NCBI GenBank assembly: GCA_017439805.1
Contig: JAFSIK010000017.1
Coordinates: 1 to 45,963 of the forward strand
Origin: Oscillospiraceae bacterium
GTDB lineage: Bacteria > Bacillota > Clostridia > Oscillospirales > Oscillospiraceae
Reading direction: 5' to 3'
DNA length: 45,963 nt
Notes under the pieces: model-generated
Databases searched by the model: none
What the model was told of the DNA's origin: nothing
The model's input: only the letters and a program-made list of their open reading frames with translations
Translations under genes and position numbers: made by a program
Part shown: positions 38,386-45,349 of the stretch, in pieces
How the letters are laid out: the number at the start of each line of letters is the position of its first letter
Position numbering within the stretch: position 1 is the first letter of the stretch

Positions 38386-39294
38386 TTAAAACAGTGCTTC
38401 ATTAACGATAATATCGCTTTTTGAGACCTTTTCCCAGGAAAACCGAGAAACAAGTTCCCCGGCGGAAACGGGCTCAATTTTATCGATTATGCCGCCAAGA
38501 AAGGCCAACTTTCCAATAATATCCTCGGGTCGGTATTTCTTCCGCAAAACGCCAAGGTCCATATCCCTTTCACGCTTACTCATACGCCTGCCGTCAGAGG
38601 CCAGGAGCAGTGGAGTATGACAGTATTTCGGCGGAGCAGTGCCAAGCAGATCATAAATATACAGTTGCCTCGGTGTGGAAGAAAGCAGATCGCAGCCGCG
38701 CACAATTTCGGTAACTCCTGACTGCGCATCGTCAACAACAACGGCAAGCTGGTATGCGAACATTCCGTCCGCTTTGCGCACAACGAAATCTCCGCAGTTT
38801 TTTGCCAGATTTTCCTCAAATCTGCCGAAAACACCGTCAGAAAATCCGTAAACTTTATCCGGTACAGAAAGTCGCCAGGAGGGCGGCTTTTCCCGCTTAG
38901 AGCGTTCGATTTCTGTCAGATTGCGGCAAAATCCGGGATAGATATCGTGCCCGTCGGAGGCATGAGGCGCGGAAGCCGCCTGCAGAGTGCCACGGGTGCA
39001 CCAGCAGGGGTAAACCAGTCCGCGCTGTCTGAAGTCCTCTAAAACGGCGCAATAGGCCTCTGTACGATGTTTTTGAGGTGTGGTTTCATAATCCCAGTCG
39101 AGTCCCAGCCAGGACAAATCTTCCCGAATCATTTGTGCTTTTTCATCAGTGCAGCGGGTAGTGTCCAGATCTTCAATGCGCAGCAGAATTTCACCGCCCT
39201 GCGACCGGGCGGAGAGCCAGGCCAGCATTGCGGCAAAAACGTTTCCCAGATGCATTCTGCCACTGGGACTGGGAGCAAACCGGCCCAGTATCAT
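38386..39294 (-). CDS. gluQ: Glutamyl-Q tRNA(Asp) synthetase
   Basis: Truncated GluRS-like enzyme, 302 residues, without an anticodon-binding domain; it attaches glutamate to queuosine-34 of tRNA-Asp. Motifs: FAPSPSGRMHLGN (HIGH equivalent, 15-18), LLRIEDLDTTR, zinc-site cysteines YPCWCTRG, and RMSKRERD (KMSKS equivalent). The length, the GRFAPSPSG start and the lack of a C-terminal domain separate it from GltX. The ATG at 39294 follows AAAGGTG. It is downstream of a ThiF-like gene. queA and tgt at the left end of the window make its substrate nucleoside, and tRNA-Asp is encoded 1.1 kb away. Confidence 0.9.
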   Translation of the reverse strand: MILGRFAPSPSGRMHLGNVFAAMLAWLSARSQGGEILLRIEDLDTTRCTDEKAQMIREDLSWLGLDWDYETTPQKHRTEAYCAVLEDFRQRGLVYPCWCTRGTLQAASAPHASDGHDIYPGFCRNLTEIERSKREKPPSWRLSVPDKVYGFSDGVFGRFEENLAKNCGDFVVRKADGMFAYQLAVVVDDAQSGVTEIVRGCDLLSSTPRQLYIYDLLGTAPPKYCHTPLLLASDGRRMSKRERDMDLGVLRKKYRPEDIIGKLAFLGGIIDKIEPVSAGELVSRFSWEKVSKSDIIVNEALF

Positions 39295-39307
39295 GCGCTC
39301 ACACCTT

Positions 39308-39988
39308 TCAGAAATTAATTATGTCACAAGTGCAGGTATAGAGATCCATAACAAGGAGTTTGTTTCTTAAAATCTCACCTTTTCCGCAGAGAAGTTTTAT
39401 GGCCTCGGCTACTTGTGTTGAGGCAACAGAGGGGGGAGCAAAGGGAGGATTGCCTTCGTCAGCAATAGGAGCTGCGCCAACAGGGAAAATTTTATCAAAT
39501 GAGTCGTCTCCGGGCATAATTACAGATACCTGCCCGCGCCAACCGTTGACAGCGCCGTGAATGAGGGGAATATTCTTTTCTTTACAGGCTTTCTGAAGTA
39601 TTCTGCGCGCGTCTATGTTGTCAAGAGCATCAAATACTACGTCGTGCTTGTCAATTATATATCCGGCATTTTGCGCATTCAGAAAAGTGTTGACAGGGAA
39701 GAGGGGGACTTTGGAATTTATCTGCCTTGCACGGGCAACAGCGGCGTGAACCTTGTGCTCGCCAATATTATCCTCAAGTGACAAAAGCTGACGGTTCAGA
39801 TTGGTAACATCAAAAACGTCGCCGTCTACAGCGGTAATTGCACCAAAACCAAGGCGGGCAAGCATTTCGATTATATGTCCGCCAAGGCCTCCGCAGCCAA
39901 TTACACAGGCCCGTTTTGAGCTTATGGCAACACTGTCTTCGCGGGTAAGCGCTCCAAAATTGCGGTCATATCTTCTGGTCAGATCCAT
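39308..39988 (-). CDS. ThiF/MoeB/HesA-family adenylyltransferase
   Basis: E1-like enzyme, 226 residues, that would adenylate the C-terminus of a carrier protein or a carboxylate. It starts RYDRNFGALT, has the ATP site CVIGCGGLGGHIIEMLARLGFG (31-36), DGDVFDVTNLNRQLL (Asp and Arg of the family) and DVVFDALDNIDARRIL, but not the full zinc-binding CxxC pairs of MoeB; only CTCD occurs near the C-terminus. No ThiS/MoaD-like gene is adjacent. It could also be a TcdA-like tRNA enzyme. ATG at 39988 with GGAGGTGG, inside a short hairpin-prone leader. Operon with gluQ (13-nt gap). Confidence 0.75.
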   Translation of the reverse strand: MDLTRRYDRNFGALTREDSVAISSKRACVIGCGGLGGHIIEMLARLGFGAITAVDGDVFDVTNLNRQLLSLEDNIGEHKVHAAVARARQINSKVPLFPVNTFLNAQNAGYIIDKHDVVFDALDNIDARRILQKACKEKNIPLIHGAVNGWRGQVSVIMPGDDSFDKIFPVGAAPIADEGNPPFAPPSVASTQVAEAIKLLCGKGEILRNKLLVMDLYTCTCDIINF

Positions 39989-40017
39989 ATTCCCACCTCC
40001 GTAATTATTACGGGAAT

Positions 40018-40047
40018 ATTATATACCATTTTTTGGCGAACGCGCAA
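40018..40047 (-). promoter_or_regulatory. Promoter of the ThiF-like/gluQ operon
   Basis: Minus strand TTGCGC (40042-40047), 18 nt, TATAAT (40018-40023). The following leader of about 30 nt contains ATTCCC ... GGGAAT arms flanking the ribosome site. Confidence 0.6.
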
Positions 40048-40064
40048 GGTACAGATAAATAAAG

Positions 40065-40096
40065 AAAAACCCAAACGCAAATACGTTTGGGTTTTT
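40065..40096 (-). terminator. Terminator of the tRNA operon
   Basis: AAAAACCCAAACG and CGTTTGGGTTTTT form a 13-bp stem directly after the tRNA-Cys CCA end; the 3' T run lies at the left on the minus strand. Confidence 0.9.
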
Positions 40097-40170
40097 GGAG
40101 GTGCCACCCGGATTTGAACCGGGGAGTGAAGGTTTTGCAGACCTTTGCCTTACCACTTGGCCATGGCACC
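40096..40170 (-). tRNA. tRNA-Cys (GCA)
   Basis: Minus-strand cloverleaf starting GGTGCCATGGCCAAG, anticodon loop CTGCAAA, T arm GGTTCAAATCC, acceptor closing GGCACC-T-CCA with encoded CCA. Last tRNA of the operon. Confidence 0.95.
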
Positions 40171-40175
40171 ATATT

Positions 40176-40205
40176 AATTAAGGTGCTCTTTCGAACACCT
40201 TAATT
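40176..40205 (-). other. Hairpin in the tRNA-Gly/tRNA-Cys spacer
   Basis: AATTAAGGTG (40176-40185) pairs with CACCTTAATT (40196-40205) around a 10-nt loop. No T run follows on the minus strand, so it is not a terminator; a processing signal is possible. Confidence 0.5.
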
Positions 40206-40208
40206 CTT

Positions 40209-40283
40209 TGGAGCGGAAGACGAGATTCGAACTCGCGACTTTCACCTTGGCAAGGTGACACTCTACCACTGAGTCACTCCCGC
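40209..40283 (-). tRNA. tRNA-Gly (GCC)
   Basis: Minus-strand cloverleaf starting GCGGGAGTGACTCAG, anticodon loop TTGCCAA, T arm GAGTTCGAATCTC, acceptor end CTTCCGC-T-CCA with encoded CCA. Confidence 0.95.
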
Positions 40284-40311
40284 AAATTGCCCCGAAACTT
40301 TCCGGGGCTGT

Positions 40312-40387
<76 letters not shown>

Positions 40388-40429
40388 TCATTTAACTGCG
40401 GAGCTGCAAAGCAGCTCCGCAGTAAATGA
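40388..40429 (-). other. Long hairpin in the tRNA-Asp/tRNA-Phe spacer
   Basis: ACTGCGGAGCTGC (40395-40407) pairs perfectly with GCAGCTCCGCAGT (40411-40423) across a 3-nt loop; TCATTT (40388-40393) and AAATGA (40424-40429) extend it to 19 pairs with one bulge. It fills the whole spacer save 4 nt. No T run follows. Confidence 0.65.
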
Positions 40430-40433
40430 ATGA

Positions 40434-40510
40434 TGGCGACCCGGAACGGGCTCGAACCGTCGACCTCTAGCGTGACAGGCTAGCGTTCTAACCGACTGAA
40501 CTACCGGGCC
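40434..40510 (-). tRNA. tRNA-Asp (GTC)
   Basis: Minus-strand cloverleaf starting GGCCCGGTAGTTCAG, anticodon loop CTGTCAC, T arm CGGTTCGAGCCCG, end CCGGGTC-G-CCA with encoded CCA. A GUC anticodon is a substrate for queuosine, made by tgt and queA here. Confidence 0.95.
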
Positions 40511-40516
40511 AATTTA

Positions 40517-40592
40517 TGGTGGGAACAACAGGGCTCGAACCTGTGACCCCATGCTTGTAAGGCATGTGCTCTCCCAGCTGAGCTATGCTCCC
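40517..40592 (-). tRNA. tRNA-Val (TAC)
   Basis: Minus-strand cloverleaf starting GGGAGCATAGCTCAG, anticodon loop CTTACAA, T arm AGGTTCGAGCCCT, end TGTTCCC-A-CCA with encoded CCA. First tRNA of the operon, 6 nt from tRNA-Asp. Confidence 0.95.
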
Positions 40593-40608
40593 ATAAGCGG
40601 CGAGTGTT

Positions 40609-40637
40609 ATAATAACAAATGTTGACTGAAATGTCAA
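40609..40637 (-). promoter_or_regulatory. Promoter of the tRNA operon
   Basis: Minus strand TTGACA (40632-40637), 17 nt, TATTAT (40609-40614), 16 nt before the 5' end of tRNA-Val. Strong consensus, fitting a stable-RNA promoter. Confidence 0.88.
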
Positions 40638-40749
40638 TAAGGTTTCAGTAAAAAAATTTAAAAAAACAAACTTTTTTTATTAATTTTCTCCTTGCCGTGT
40701 TATACCGTTATCAGAATGTCAATATTATTCTTTAAAAGGGGGGAGATGC

Positions 40750-41874
40750 ATGAGAGACCGCAGCGTATATGCAAGACTACTTATCAAATTTTCCGCATTT
40801 TGCATCTGCGCGACCCTTGCAGTATTGTTTTTAAAATCGGCAATCAAAATGTTTGCGCCTTTTCTTCTGGCACTGCTTTTCGCCATGACATTACATCCTG
40901 CGGTTGGTTTTGTGATGAAGAAATTCAAATTACGTCATACCGCTTCATCCGCCCTGTGTGTCGCCGCGGTTTTTGTAATAATAGGCGGTTTTTTGACATG
41001 GATAGTTTCTACGTTGCTTTCGGAGCTTTTAAACTTTGCCCTAAACTGGGCAAACATTTGGGGCAATGTCAACAAATTCCTGGACGGGCTGTTTGATAGC
41101 GGAGCCGGAATTCTGGAGCACCTGCCGGGAAGCATAGGTGCGAGGCTTCAGGGGCTTACTGCGACTCTCTCAGACGGTGTTTACAGCGCAGTAAGCCTCG
41201 CAACGCAGGGGCTTGAAGACATGATAGGCAGTTTAAAAAAATCGTTGCCGTCGGTGGTACTGTTTACGTTTACTTTTGTTATAACATCATTTATGATTTC
41301 CGGACGGTTTCCGCGCCTGCGCAGGTGGTATCTTGAAAAGACATCAGACGATCCGGAAAATCCGCTTGCAGCTCTGGTGCTGATTGTAAAATCCGCGTTT
41401 GGAGGATATTTGCGGGCAACGCTTATTATCGCCGCTGTTGTAGGCGCTGTGACACTTGCTGCCTTTTTGATTTTGCGCGTAAAGTATGCGTTTTTGTTGG
41501 CGGTTCTTATGGCAATTTTGGATATCCTGCCTTATGTGGGCGCAGGCATAGTGATATTTCCCTGGGCCGTGATAAGTGTGGTTCAGGGCAGTATCGGACG
41601 GGCTGCAATTTTGATTGTTACTTACGGTGCAATTCTTGTTATTCGCAATTTTTTCCTGCCAAAAATACTGGGCAGTCAAGCGGGCGTATCTCCGCTTGTT
41701 ACTCTCACGGGAGTATTTCTCGGTTTCAGTGCAGGCGGTATATGGGGAATGATATGGGGGCCTATTGTTGTAATAATACTGGCCGGAATATTTCGCAGCG
41801 GAATTTTCGGTGGAACAATTGCCGATATAAAGGCTCTGGCGCGGGATATCCGCATAAAACTTGACGGAACGTAA
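40750..41874 (+). CDS. ytvI: AI-2E-family permease, YtvI-like sporulation membrane protein
   Basis: A 374-residue membrane protein of the PF01594 (AI-2E/PerM) family with about eight helices. Family features are FAPFLLALLFAMTLHPAVGFVMKKF near the start, the long extracellular segment (about 95-160, LSELLNFALNWANIWGNVNKFLD), and the C-terminal set AILDILPYVGAGIVIFPWAVISV, FFLPKILGSQAGVSPLVTLTGVFLGF and GGIWGMIWGPIVVII. Size and the Clostridia setting suggest the sporulation protein YtvI. The transported substrate is unknown. GGGGGGAG precedes the ATG. Ends at a terminator shared with rqcH. Confidence 0.78.
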   Translation: MRDRSVYARLLIKFSAFCICATLAVLFLKSAIKMFAPFLLALLFAMTLHPAVGFVMKKFKLRHTASSALCVAAVFVIIGGFLTWIVSTLLSELLNFALNWANIWGNVNKFLDGLFDSGAGILEHLPGSIGARLQGLTATLSDGVYSAVSLATQGLEDMIGSLKKSLPSVVLFTFTFVITSFMISGRFPRLRRWYLEKTSDDPENPLAALVLIVKSAFGGYLRATLIIAAVVGAVTLAAFLILRVKYAFLLAVLMAILDILPYVGAGIVIFPWAVISVVQGSIGRAAILIVTYGAILVIRNFFLPKILGSQAGVSPLVTLTGVFLGFSAGGIWGMIWGPIVVIILAGIFRSGIFGGTIADIKALARDIRIKLDGT

Positions 41875-41898
41875 AAAGCCGGGAAATCCCGGCTTTTT
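41873..41898. terminator. Bidirectional terminator between ytvI and rqcH
   Basis: AAAAAGCCGGG (41873-41883) pairs with CCCGGCTTTTT (41888-41898), loop AAAT. It overlaps the last base of rqcH. Confidence 0.88.
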
Positions 41899-43577
41899 TA
41901 TTTGATAGGGTCAACAAAATAAGTTTTGAAATTATCGTAGATAACGAAGCCTGCCCTCGAACCGGCGGGTTTCTTAACGTTTTTAATCAGCGCGCAATCC
42001 ACAGGTACATTACTGCTTTCTGCCGCCTGTGAGTGCCCGGCGGCAAGGGCAGCGGCATATTCGATATCCTCGTCGGGGACCACCGCGCCTCTTGTAAAAA
42101 GGACAACATGGCTTCCGTGGATTTTCTGTGTATGAAACCAAAGGTCGCCGCGCGAGGCGGTTTTGAAAGTAAGCTGGTCGTTTTGACGGTTGTTTTTTCC
42201 AACCATTACTTCAAATCCGTTGGGAGAGGTGAAAACCAAAGGCTTTTGAGGTTTGGGTCGAGCCTCTTTTTTTGATGCAGCGCCGGTTTTGATTATGCCG
42301 GCTTCTTTCAGCTCTGTACGGATTTCCGCCAGTTCGCTGTCGCCAGAGGCTCTGTCCAGCTCATCAAGCACACTGTCCAGATAATCAATTGTGGCGGCAT
42401 CCTCCTGCATCAGCTTTGTCAGATATTTTTCGGCTGTTTTACGTCTGGTGTATTCTTTATAGTATTTAGCCGCGTTTTGCTGTGGTGAAAGCAGTGCGTC
42501 AAGAGGAATTTCAATTTCGGGACATTCGTCTTCATAGTAATTTTCGGCCACAAGCTTGTTCTGCCCCCGGCCCATACGGTGAATATTCGAGGTGATGATA
42601 TCGCCGTAAACGCGAAGGTGCTCACGGTTTGCAGCATCAACTATCTCGATTTTTCTGGCCTCAAGTCGTTTCGATGCTCTGTCGCGGGCATTTTTCACCG
42701 CTCTGTGAATGTCACGGGAGGCGTTTTTGGTGCGTTCCCGCCGGGTCTTTTCCCCGTAAAAAGTTTCAAGAAGCTCTGAAAGGTCATCGTATTTAAAACT
42801 TTCCCCGCCCCGGCAGGTAAGAGGGATTACGGAAAAGTCGGACGCTGCGGCCTCGGATTTTGTTATATAGCCTTCACAGGGGAGGCGGCGCAGCTCGCAC
42901 ACAATATCTGCCAGAGGCACGCGGCGCTGCAGAGAGAGCCAGGAAAGTTCGGCACATACAGCGGGCGACAGGCCCATAAAGCAGTCAAGTATAACCTTGT
43001 CAGGGCGGTCAAGACTTTCGGCTCCGTCAAGCAGTCGGCGGATTTCATCCTCGGGGCAGGTGAGTGGGTCGGGTTTATCCGGAGCTGGGGGGAGTCTGTA
43101 GAATAATCCGGGCAAAACTTGCCTGCGGCTCATTTCCATATCCACCCTGTGCAGGCAGTCGATTATAACTCCCTCGTCATCCACCAGAATGATGTTTGCT
43201 CTGCGGGGTACCATCTCAACGATGAGCTTACGCATACAGGGGCGTCCCAACTCGTCACGGCAGTCAAATTCCATCATTAACAGGCGCTCCATAGGCGGCT
43301 GAGTAAGAGAAACCAGACGCGCGCCGGATAGATGCTTTCTCAGCAGCATACAGAACATGGGCGGCTGAGCAGGATTTTCGTATGATGCATTTGTGAAATT
43401 GACCCGGGGAGCCGTTCCGATTGAAATGAGCAAACGCAGATTTCCGCGGCTCTGTGTGCGTACAAGCAGTACCACATCATCGCGGGATGGCATCTGTATT
43501 TTATCCACTCTGGCGCCGACAGCGATGTGGGAAAGCTGAGCGGACAAACTGTTTAAAAACAATGCGTCAAGGGGCAT
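41898..43577 (-). CDS. rqcH: Ribosome quality-control protein RqcH (NFACT family)
   Basis: Binds stalled 50S subunits carrying peptidyl-tRNA and directs C-terminal alanine tailing for degradation. The 559-residue product has the NFACT-N domain (about 1-170, with ENPAQPPMFCMLLRKHLSG), a helix-hairpin-helix region (about 180-240), a long coiled coil (about 275-425) and NFACT-R (about 450-555, VGKNNRQNDQLTFKTASRGDLWFHTQKIHGSHVV). At the conserved DR pair (D97/R98 in Bacillus numbering) this protein has E97-R98. GGAGGAATAAG before the ATG; the mrnC stop lies 1 nt upstream. Confidence 0.92.
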   Translation of the reverse strand: MPLDALFLNSLSAQLSHIAVGARVDKIQMPSRDDVVLLVRTQSRGNLRLLISIGTAPRVNFTNASYENPAQPPMFCMLLRKHLSGARLVSLTQPPMERLLMMEFDCRDELGRPCMRKLIVEMVPRRANIILVDDEGVIIDCLHRVDMEMSRRQVLPGLFYRLPPAPDKPDPLTCPEDEIRRLLDGAESLDRPDKVILDCFMGLSPAVCAELSWLSLQRRVPLADIVCELRRLPCEGYITKSEAAASDFSVIPLTCRGGESFKYDDLSELLETFYGEKTRRERTKNASRDIHRAVKNARDRASKRLEARKIEIVDAANREHLRVYGDIITSNIHRMGRGQNKLVAENYYEDECPEIEIPLDALLSPQQNAAKYYKEYTRRKTAEKYLTKLMQEDAATIDYLDSVLDELDRASGDSELAEIRTELKEAGIIKTGAASKKEARPKPQKPLVFTSPNGFEVMVGKNNRQNDQLTFKTASRGDLWFHTQKIHGSHVVLFTRGAVVPDEDIEYAAALAAGHSQAAESSNVPVDCALIKNVKKPAGSRAGFVIYDNFKTYFVDPIK

Positions 43578-43578
43578 C

Positions 43579-43980
43579 TTATTCCTCCGTAATAATGGCG
43601 AAAAGTTCGGTTATACGGTCATTTTCACCTTTAAGATAGAGCCAGCCGAAAAGTGTTTCAAGTCCTGTAGCCTTCATATAAACCGCTCTGGGAGTATTGT
43701 GAGGAACGGTACCTACCTTTGCATTTCGGCCACGCTTATATACTGCAATTTCCTCTTCGCTGAGACGGGGCATTATTTTCTCCGCCGCCTCTGCCTGAGC
43801 GGTGGCGCTTACCCACGCCACGGTTGATTTATGCAGGGAAGCAGAGGTGGCACTGCCGTCTGAAACCAGCATAGTGCGCACCAACAGTTCGTACACACCG
43901 TCGCCGATATGAGCAAGTCCCAGTGTGCTGATGGTCTTTATTTTATTCCCGTCCAGAGTGGGGTGGAATATCTCTGCCAA
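43579..43980 (-). CDS. mrnC: Mini-ribonuclease III
   Basis: Dimeric RNase III-type endonuclease without a double-strand-binding domain, which matures 23S rRNA in Bacillus. The 133-residue product starts (L/M)AEIFHPTLDGNKIKTISTLGLAHIGDGVYELLVRTML, whose acidic Asp is catalytic, with HKSTVAWVSATAQA, YKRGRNAK and TGLETLFGWLYLKGENDRI. The TTG at 43980 is chosen because AGGAGG lies 7 nt upstream and it restores family length; the frame stays open to 44058. Operon with rqcH. In many Firmicutes it follows cysS; here it does not. Confidence 0.92.
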   Translation of the reverse strand: MAEIFHPTLDGNKIKTISTLGLAHIGDGVYELLVRTMLVSDGSATSASLHKSTVAWVSATAQAEAAEKIMPRLSEEEIAVYKRGRNAKVGTVPHNTPRAVYMKATGLETLFGWLYLKGENDRITELFAIITEE

Positions 43981-44029
43981 TGCCCGGCCTCCTAAAAATC
44001 GGCGAACCGCCTGTAATTTTATACATAAC

Positions 44030-44058
44030 ATAATAATACATAACTCATTTATGTGCAA
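44030..44058 (-). promoter_or_regulatory. Promoter of mrnC-rqcH
   Basis: Minus strand TTGCAC (44053-44058), 17 nt, TATTAT (44030-44035), about 50 nt before the TTG start. Confidence 0.65.
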
Positions 44059-44121
44059 ATATTTTTAGCCGACATACTAAATGTTGTGGAAAATCCGGTA
44101 AAATTCGACATTTACAACTAA

Positions 44122-44216
44122 TGTTACAAAATGGTTACAAAATCTTATTGACAAAATGGTTACAATCTGTTACATTTTTAATGTCTATTTGGATACAAAA
44201 ATTGGGTTTGGTTACA
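44122..44216 (+). promoter_or_regulatory. GTTACA repeats, WalR/PhoP-like sites upstream of the CHAP gene
   Basis: Five GTTACA copies (44123, 44134, 44159, 44169, 44211). The first pair reads TGTTAC-AAAAT-GGTTAC, one mismatch from the WalR consensus TGTWAH-N5-TGTWAH; the second pair has a 4-nt gap. They surround the promoter. Confidence 0.6.
44148..44176 (+). promoter_or_regulatory. Promoter of the CHAP-domain gene
   Basis: Perfect TTGACA (44148-44153), 17 nt, TACATT (44171-44176). The third and fourth GTTACA repeats lie in its spacer and over its -10. Confidence 0.7.
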
Positions 44217-44242
44217 AATAATTATTGAAGGAGGTGCTGAAA

Positions 44243-45232
44243 ATGCTGAAAAAGAGTTGCAAACGTCTGGTTGTGGCAATTCTTGTCATTGTCATTCTTG
44301 TGGCAGGTTTCAGTGTCAGCGCCGCCGAACGTGAAGACTTCATCGATTGTAACTATATCAAAATTCAGGGTGAGGGCTTTGTAGCCGATTCCCTTAACGG
44401 CGTTGATGCCATCTATAATCTTTACGGACCCACCATGCAGTGCACCGAATTTGTCCGCCGTTATTACAATACTGTTTTCGGCGTAACAATTTATCAGCGC
44501 TCCACCGGCCCTGTAATCGTTTCCGATACCGAATGCTACCTTGAAGTTCTGACCGACGATGAAGAGCCCCAGGAAGGCGACATTATTTTCTGGCCCGTTA
44601 ATGTCAGAAACACCGCCTATTCCCATATCGCTCTCGTTAAGTCCTATGAGGACGGAGTTATCACCATTATTGAGCAGAACTGGCGCTATAACGGCAAATG
44701 TGCATATGAGCGTACCGTTTCCTGGCCCTCTGACAATTACACCGTTTCTCACCTTGTTGACCCCAACGCTCCTGTATTTACTGCTGCTGTTGACGATATT
44801 GTAACCATAGGCAATACTGTTCCCGATGTTTCCGTGCGCAGTACTCCCTGCACCGCATCCGACCTCATCAGCCTCAGTTCAGGAGCTCTTTCCGGTAAGG
44901 TTGGCGTATCCATCAACTCCGGCGCATCCGTGTCCCTGATTATGGGCATTGAGGATGAACTGAGTTTGCTGTCCCGCCAGGAAGCCTACGTTGCAATTGA
45001 AAAACTCATCAAGGCTGCCGGCGTTGAAATGCCCGAATGTGATGTTGAGGAAACTCTCAGCGCTTACAGCGATGGGGATGAAATTTCCGACGATGCCCGT
45101 CAGGCTGTTGCAAATCTTACAGAGCTCGGAATCATCAATATCGGCATGGGACGCGATTGCGCCCCTCAGGAGACCATGACCTACGAACAGTGCCAGGTAG
45201 TCATGATGCGTGTTGCCGCTCTGGTAGGCTGA
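44243..45232 (+). CDS. Secreted CHAP-domain protein, probable peptidoglycan amidase
   Basis: A 329-residue exoprotein. A signal peptide (about 1-27, KKSCKRLVVAILVIVILVAGFSVSA) precedes a CHAP-type cysteine-peptidase fold (about 45-165): QCTEFVRRYY (C67), EEPQEGDIIFWP, SHIALVKS (H128) and ITIIEQNW (E144, N146) supply the expected Cys-His-Glu/Asn site. The linker (about 170-235) is Ser/Val-rich. The C-terminal part (about 240-329, AYSDGDEISDDARQAVANLTELGIINI, ETMTYEQCQVVMMRVAALV) resembles a degenerate SLH pair and may bind the wall. AAGGAGGTG lies before the ATG at 44243. Single-gene unit with a repeat-rich promoter and a terminator. Confidence 0.75.
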   Translation: MLKKSCKRLVVAILVIVILVAGFSVSAAEREDFIDCNYIKIQGEGFVADSLNGVDAIYNLYGPTMQCTEFVRRYYNTVFGVTIYQRSTGPVIVSDTECYLEVLTDDEEPQEGDIIFWPVNVRNTAYSHIALVKSYEDGVITIIEQNWRYNGKCAYERTVSWPSDNYTVSHLVDPNAPVFTAAVDDIVTIGNTVPDVSVRSTPCTASDLISLSSGALSGKVGVSINSGASVSLIMGIEDELSLLSRQEAYVAIEKLIKAAGVEMPECDVEETLSAYSDGDEISDDARQAVANLTELGIINIGMGRDCAPQETMTYEQCQVVMMRVAALVG

Positions 45233-45248
45233 ATTTACTGTTAAAAAT

Positions 45249-45281
45249 ACCGCTTCGGGCAAAAGTCCGGGGCGGTTTTTT
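45249..45281 (+). terminator. Terminator after the CHAP gene
   Basis: A 12-pair stem, ACCGCTTCGGGC with GTCCGGGGCGGT (45265-45276), including G-T pairs, loop AAAA, then six T's counting the stem's last base. Confidence 0.85.
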
Positions 45282-45282
45282 G

Positions 45283-45311
45283 TTTACAATATGCGAAAAA
45301 CATTATATAAT
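45283..45311 (+). promoter_or_regulatory. Promoter of hisS
   Basis: TTTACA (45283-45288), 17 nt, TATAAT (45306-45311), 38 nt before the ATG; no room for a T-box. Confidence 0.75.
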
Positions 45312-45349
45312 AAAATTTACCGTAAAAAACACAAAATGGAGGCACAAAC

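Noticed and set aside
43981-44058. N-terminal extension of mrnC
   Set aside because: The extension has no ribosome site, overlaps the promoter region and makes the protein longer than the family; TTG 43980 has AGGAGG.
44122-44216. CRISPR-like array from the GTTACA copies
   Set aside because: The repeated unit is only 6-8 nt with irregular spacing over a promoter, so regulatory sites are more likely.
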